A stretch of 64,000 bases of DNA from positions 2,609,001-2,673,000 of the forward strand of contig JAIUCV010000002.1 in the NCBI GenBank assembly GCA_026724425.1, written 5' to 3'. The stretch is from Erythrophleum ivorense (Eukaryota; Streptophyta; Magnoliopsida; Fabales; Fabaceae). The notes under the pieces are model-generated. The model did no database searches. It worked only from the letters and a program-made list of their open reading frames with translations, and had not been told where the DNA came from. Position 1 is the stretch's first letter, and each line of letters begins with the position of its first letter. Of the stretch, positions 61,401 through 64,000 are shown in pieces. A program made the position numbers and the translations under genes.

Positions 61401-62058
61401 ACTCTATCATAAGCCCCACCATACCCTGCCAAAATATGCTCGCATCCATGAGTTTCACTAAAAATGTGTATAGATCCCTTGCATTTATCATCCTAAATAT
61501 AAAGGATAAATTTAACAAGAAATAAAAAAAAAAAAAGTGAAATGTATTTAGGGAGTAAATGCAATGGGTCCTTCCTACCACATTTTCTTTTTCTTCTCAA
61601 ATCTAACCAACATATATTTATGTATAAGTGTGTGTATACATATATGAAAAAATTATATTAACTTTTTATAGAGTTTGTATAAATTACATCTCACATTCTT
61701 TTTATTTCAAAATTATATTTGATTTTTTCTATCATTTAGGCTCCGTTTGATTCACAACAATGTAAACATAATTCTTTTATATAATTTATAAAATATCTAT
61801 TATATCCTTATATTTATTATTTTATCTATTAAATTATATTTATAAAAATATAAAAAAATAATTATCTTTTATTTTATCTATTTTTATTTATCTACATTTT
61901 ACATTTCTTTTATTATTATATTTTTCAACTGAACAAAACATTAATATATATACGCAACTCTTCTTATATAAAAAGTTAACCTACACATTGCAAATTGTAA
62001 AGAAGAAATAGTAATATATTTCAAATGCCAAAAAAATAAAATGCAATTTACACACACA

Positions 62059-62114
<56 letters not shown>

Positions 62115-62457
62115 TGGAGGGCCTTGATCATTCGGTTTGATAATTTATTATTAGGTTTAGAATAGGACTCAGCCAGCTAAATTAACTCTTTCTTGCACTG
62201 CAAGGTGCAGTGGGGGCCGGCACGTACCTCATGATCAAATTCGAAACGATAGGTTTACGTCTCTTTCCATCTATCAACTCATTCATATCATTAAATTATG
62301 AAAGACCCAACTAGAAAAGTGTTATTTACACGCCACTTGCATCATATGCTTAGCTCGTACAGAACGGGTGATGACTTTTTAATTGTCTTTAATTGAGCTT
62401 GTTACGTCAGATGTGGACAAATATAAACTTGTCACCCTGCATAAATATATATTGTAA

Positions 62458-62501
<44 letters not shown>

Positions 62502-63904
62502 GTCAAACACAGCATTTTTAGACTTGCTTACATGAAAAAAAAAAGTAATGATACTCTTCCAAGTATATGATATAGAGCCAGCCACTATAAGCAAAAAATA
62601 CAGTACGTAGTTAGAAAGTATGAAGAAATATTTTTGCAATTATGTTCCTCTGCTTGATTTCAGATGATGCTCATAAAAAGAATTCTTTTTGTTTGGATTT
62701 AATTTGCCAGGATAAAGCTAGTGGACCAAAATGGTAAGGGTTTTTAAGAGGTTATTGGTTAAATATATAAAAGAATTTTGTTACGAAGAGCCTGCTTTTA
62801 TTACTAAATTATTTCAGAATATGTGTATATAATTATATAGAAAATTATTTTATGTAAATTTTAAAGAAATACAACTATTAATTAAAGAATTATAACTTTT
62901 AAAAAATTGAACTCATTATAACATTTCCTTATATAAAATAATAAGTGATGACAGTTTATTTATATATATATATATATATAAACGAAGTTAGTTAATATAA
63001 AAACAAAAAAATTAAATATGTTAAAGATAAAATTTTAGGGATAAACTCTTTTTAGTCCAAAAATGTAAGTCATTTAAAAAAAAATTTAGTTTAAAATATA
63101 AATCATTTAATAATTATTATTATTTTTTATAATATCTTTCATTTAATGATAACAGTTGTATTAAATATTTTTTATTTAACGACAACAATTATATTAATTA
63201 TAGGATAAAGTTAAAAAAATATAATAATATTTAAAAATTTTAAAAATATAATTATTTTTTAAAAAATATATAAATTTATTAAAAATAACTTATATTAAAA
63301 AAAATATGTGACAGGTACTTGTCATCATTTGAAAACTAACGTTGTTAAAAAAAAGAACTGTCCTAGGAAAAAGAAGATCGATATTATTATATTAATTTCC
63401 AGTCAATTCCTCTGTCATGATATATAATCTAATCAATGGACACGACAAAAGTAAAGACAGGGGTGGCGGTGGGATATACATAATATTAACTAGGAAAAAT
63501 TAAAATTTATAATTTTAAGATAAAGATATTTATATTAAAATTTTTAAAATTTAGAATTACTCTGAAAAGTTTAAAATTTTATCTGAAATTCTAAATTTTT
63601 ATTTTTTGGTGTAATTCAAATTTTTTATTTTTAAAATTTTCATTATATATATTTTTAATTATGGCTAATTATGTTACCTTAACTTTGTCCATGAAGAACT
63701 CAGCTGCAACAAGCTTCCTCTGGTGGGCCCAACTAAGCCCATTGGCTCTTAAAATGCCGATTCCAAGCAAGGGAGCAAGTTTGTTGGTTATGTAAGAGGG
63801 CTTTCCCAAATCCAAAGTGATACACTGGTTCATCTCTCTCACTAGCTCTGGTTGGTTCACATAAAGATGCTGCTTCATCCCTGTAGAGTAAGTGTACAGT
63901 AGAC
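58431..63904 (-). CDS. Cytochrome P450, CYP714-like, N-terminus outside window
   Basis: ER haem monooxygenase of the CYP72 clan. CYP714 members oxidise gibberellins or related diterpenoids, but the substrate here is inferred only from family resemblance. Four exons are visible: 63904-63678, 61425-61157, 59863-59479 and 58856-58431 (434 residues of about 520). The window starts in LLYTYSTGMKQHLYVNQPEL; the membrane anchor and first exon lie to the right of 64000. Motifs in order: W..QRKL near the C-helix (SWAHQRKLVAAEFF), I-helix AGHETTA, K-helix EVLRLYP (ExxR), PERF region FKPERFSDG, and haem loop PFGLGNRLCLG with the cysteine ligand. The join CG|G between exons two and three gives FRGMVNFWTKKKNEI, where family members usually have FR.LPTK.N.EI, so that acceptor is the least certain boundary. 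No stops or frame shifts. Confidence 0.9.
60330..60778. mobile_element. hAT-like MITE in a P450 intron
   Basis: The left end TAGAGCTATCAAAATAAATT and the reverse complement of the right end (AGAACTATAAATTAAGGC) are similar, and the interior carries mirrored GGGCTAACC/GGCTAGC and GACCTTA/TAAGGTC words. TAGAGCTATCAAA resembles ends of known plant hAT-type elements. No coding capacity. It lies in the intron between 61157 and 59863. Confidence 0.45.
61426..63677 (-). other. Large P450 intron with microsatellites
   Basis: AT-rich intron. It holds a CT/TA compound microsatellite at 62051-62115 and a (TTA/ATT) trinucleotide run at 62459-62500. No nested gene seen. Confidence 0.6.
62459..62500. repeat. 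(ATT)n microsatellite
   Basis: About fourteen uninterrupted ATT/TTA units in the P450 intron. Likely polymorphic. Confidence 0.8.
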
Positions 63905-64000
63905 CTGCAAGTCATGTTGCACGTGCTAGATGTTACCTAATCATTGATTGTAAATATTTTGTAATATAAATTTTCATACGATGAATCGATGATAATAATG

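Noticed and set aside
1..64000. CRISPR arrays, bacterial operons, phage or viral genes
   Set aside because: No regularly spaced identical repeats and no prokaryotic gene organisation. All recognised genes are intron-bearing plant genes or plant transposons.

Overview
This is a nuclear window from a flowering plant, almost certainly a eudicot. The evidence is split genes with GT..AG introns, AT-rich intergenic DNA, a ribosomal-protein promoter with telo-box and TGGGCY elements, a MIR319 hairpin, a CYP714-like P450, an RPW8-type NLR relic, and many MITEs, MULE-like elements and an RTE-type LINE. A woody rosid is my guess from overall style only. The window does not identify the species.

Layout. 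The left part (1-23.5 kb) is gene-rich. It holds 60S ribosomal protein L10 (minus, 3' end beyond the left edge), cytosolic glyoxalase II (plus, 7 exons, complete, 258 aa), a membrane RING-HC ubiquitin ligase of the RNFT type (plus, 8 exons, complete, 487 aa) and a MIR319 gene (plus). A 5'-truncated, heavily decayed LINE lies between L10 and glyoxalase II and is still bounded by a perfect 18-bp target-site duplication.

The middle (25.7-46 kb) is an accessory block. First comes a long-terminal-inverted-repeat element (25768-31595) with a 9-bp near-perfect target duplication. It carries two nested MITEs and a nearly full-length RTE-like LINE whose single frame is broken only by stop codons. Next, an inverted-repeat-bounded block (about 32.9-39.3 kb) contains a FAR1/MULE transposase pseudogene and, on the other strand, a fragment of an NRG1/At5g66900-like helper NLR. 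Then come two exons of an ATG18-like gene, an unidentified minus-strand exon-like fragment, and a broken duplicate of the quinone oxidoreductase gene carrying a 1.1-kb insertion.

The right part (47.8-64 kb) is gene-rich again, with all genes on the minus strand: a zinc-free quinone oxidoreductase-like MDR protein (6 exons, 346 aa), an SRC2-like C2-domain protein (2 exons, 296 aa), a plastid-type GNAT acetyltransferase (4 exons, 283 aa) and a CYP714-like P450 (four 3' exons in the window; the N-terminus lies beyond 64000). A Copia RT/RNase H remnant lies between the GNAT and P450 genes, flanked by a diverged direct repeat.

The intact genes look like independent housekeeping, stress or hormone loci with no sign of a functional cluster. 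The most unusual content is the nested transposon and captured-gene block at 25.7-46 kb. All exon boundaries were read by eye from splice consensus, frame and remembered family patterns. Nothing was aligned computationally.
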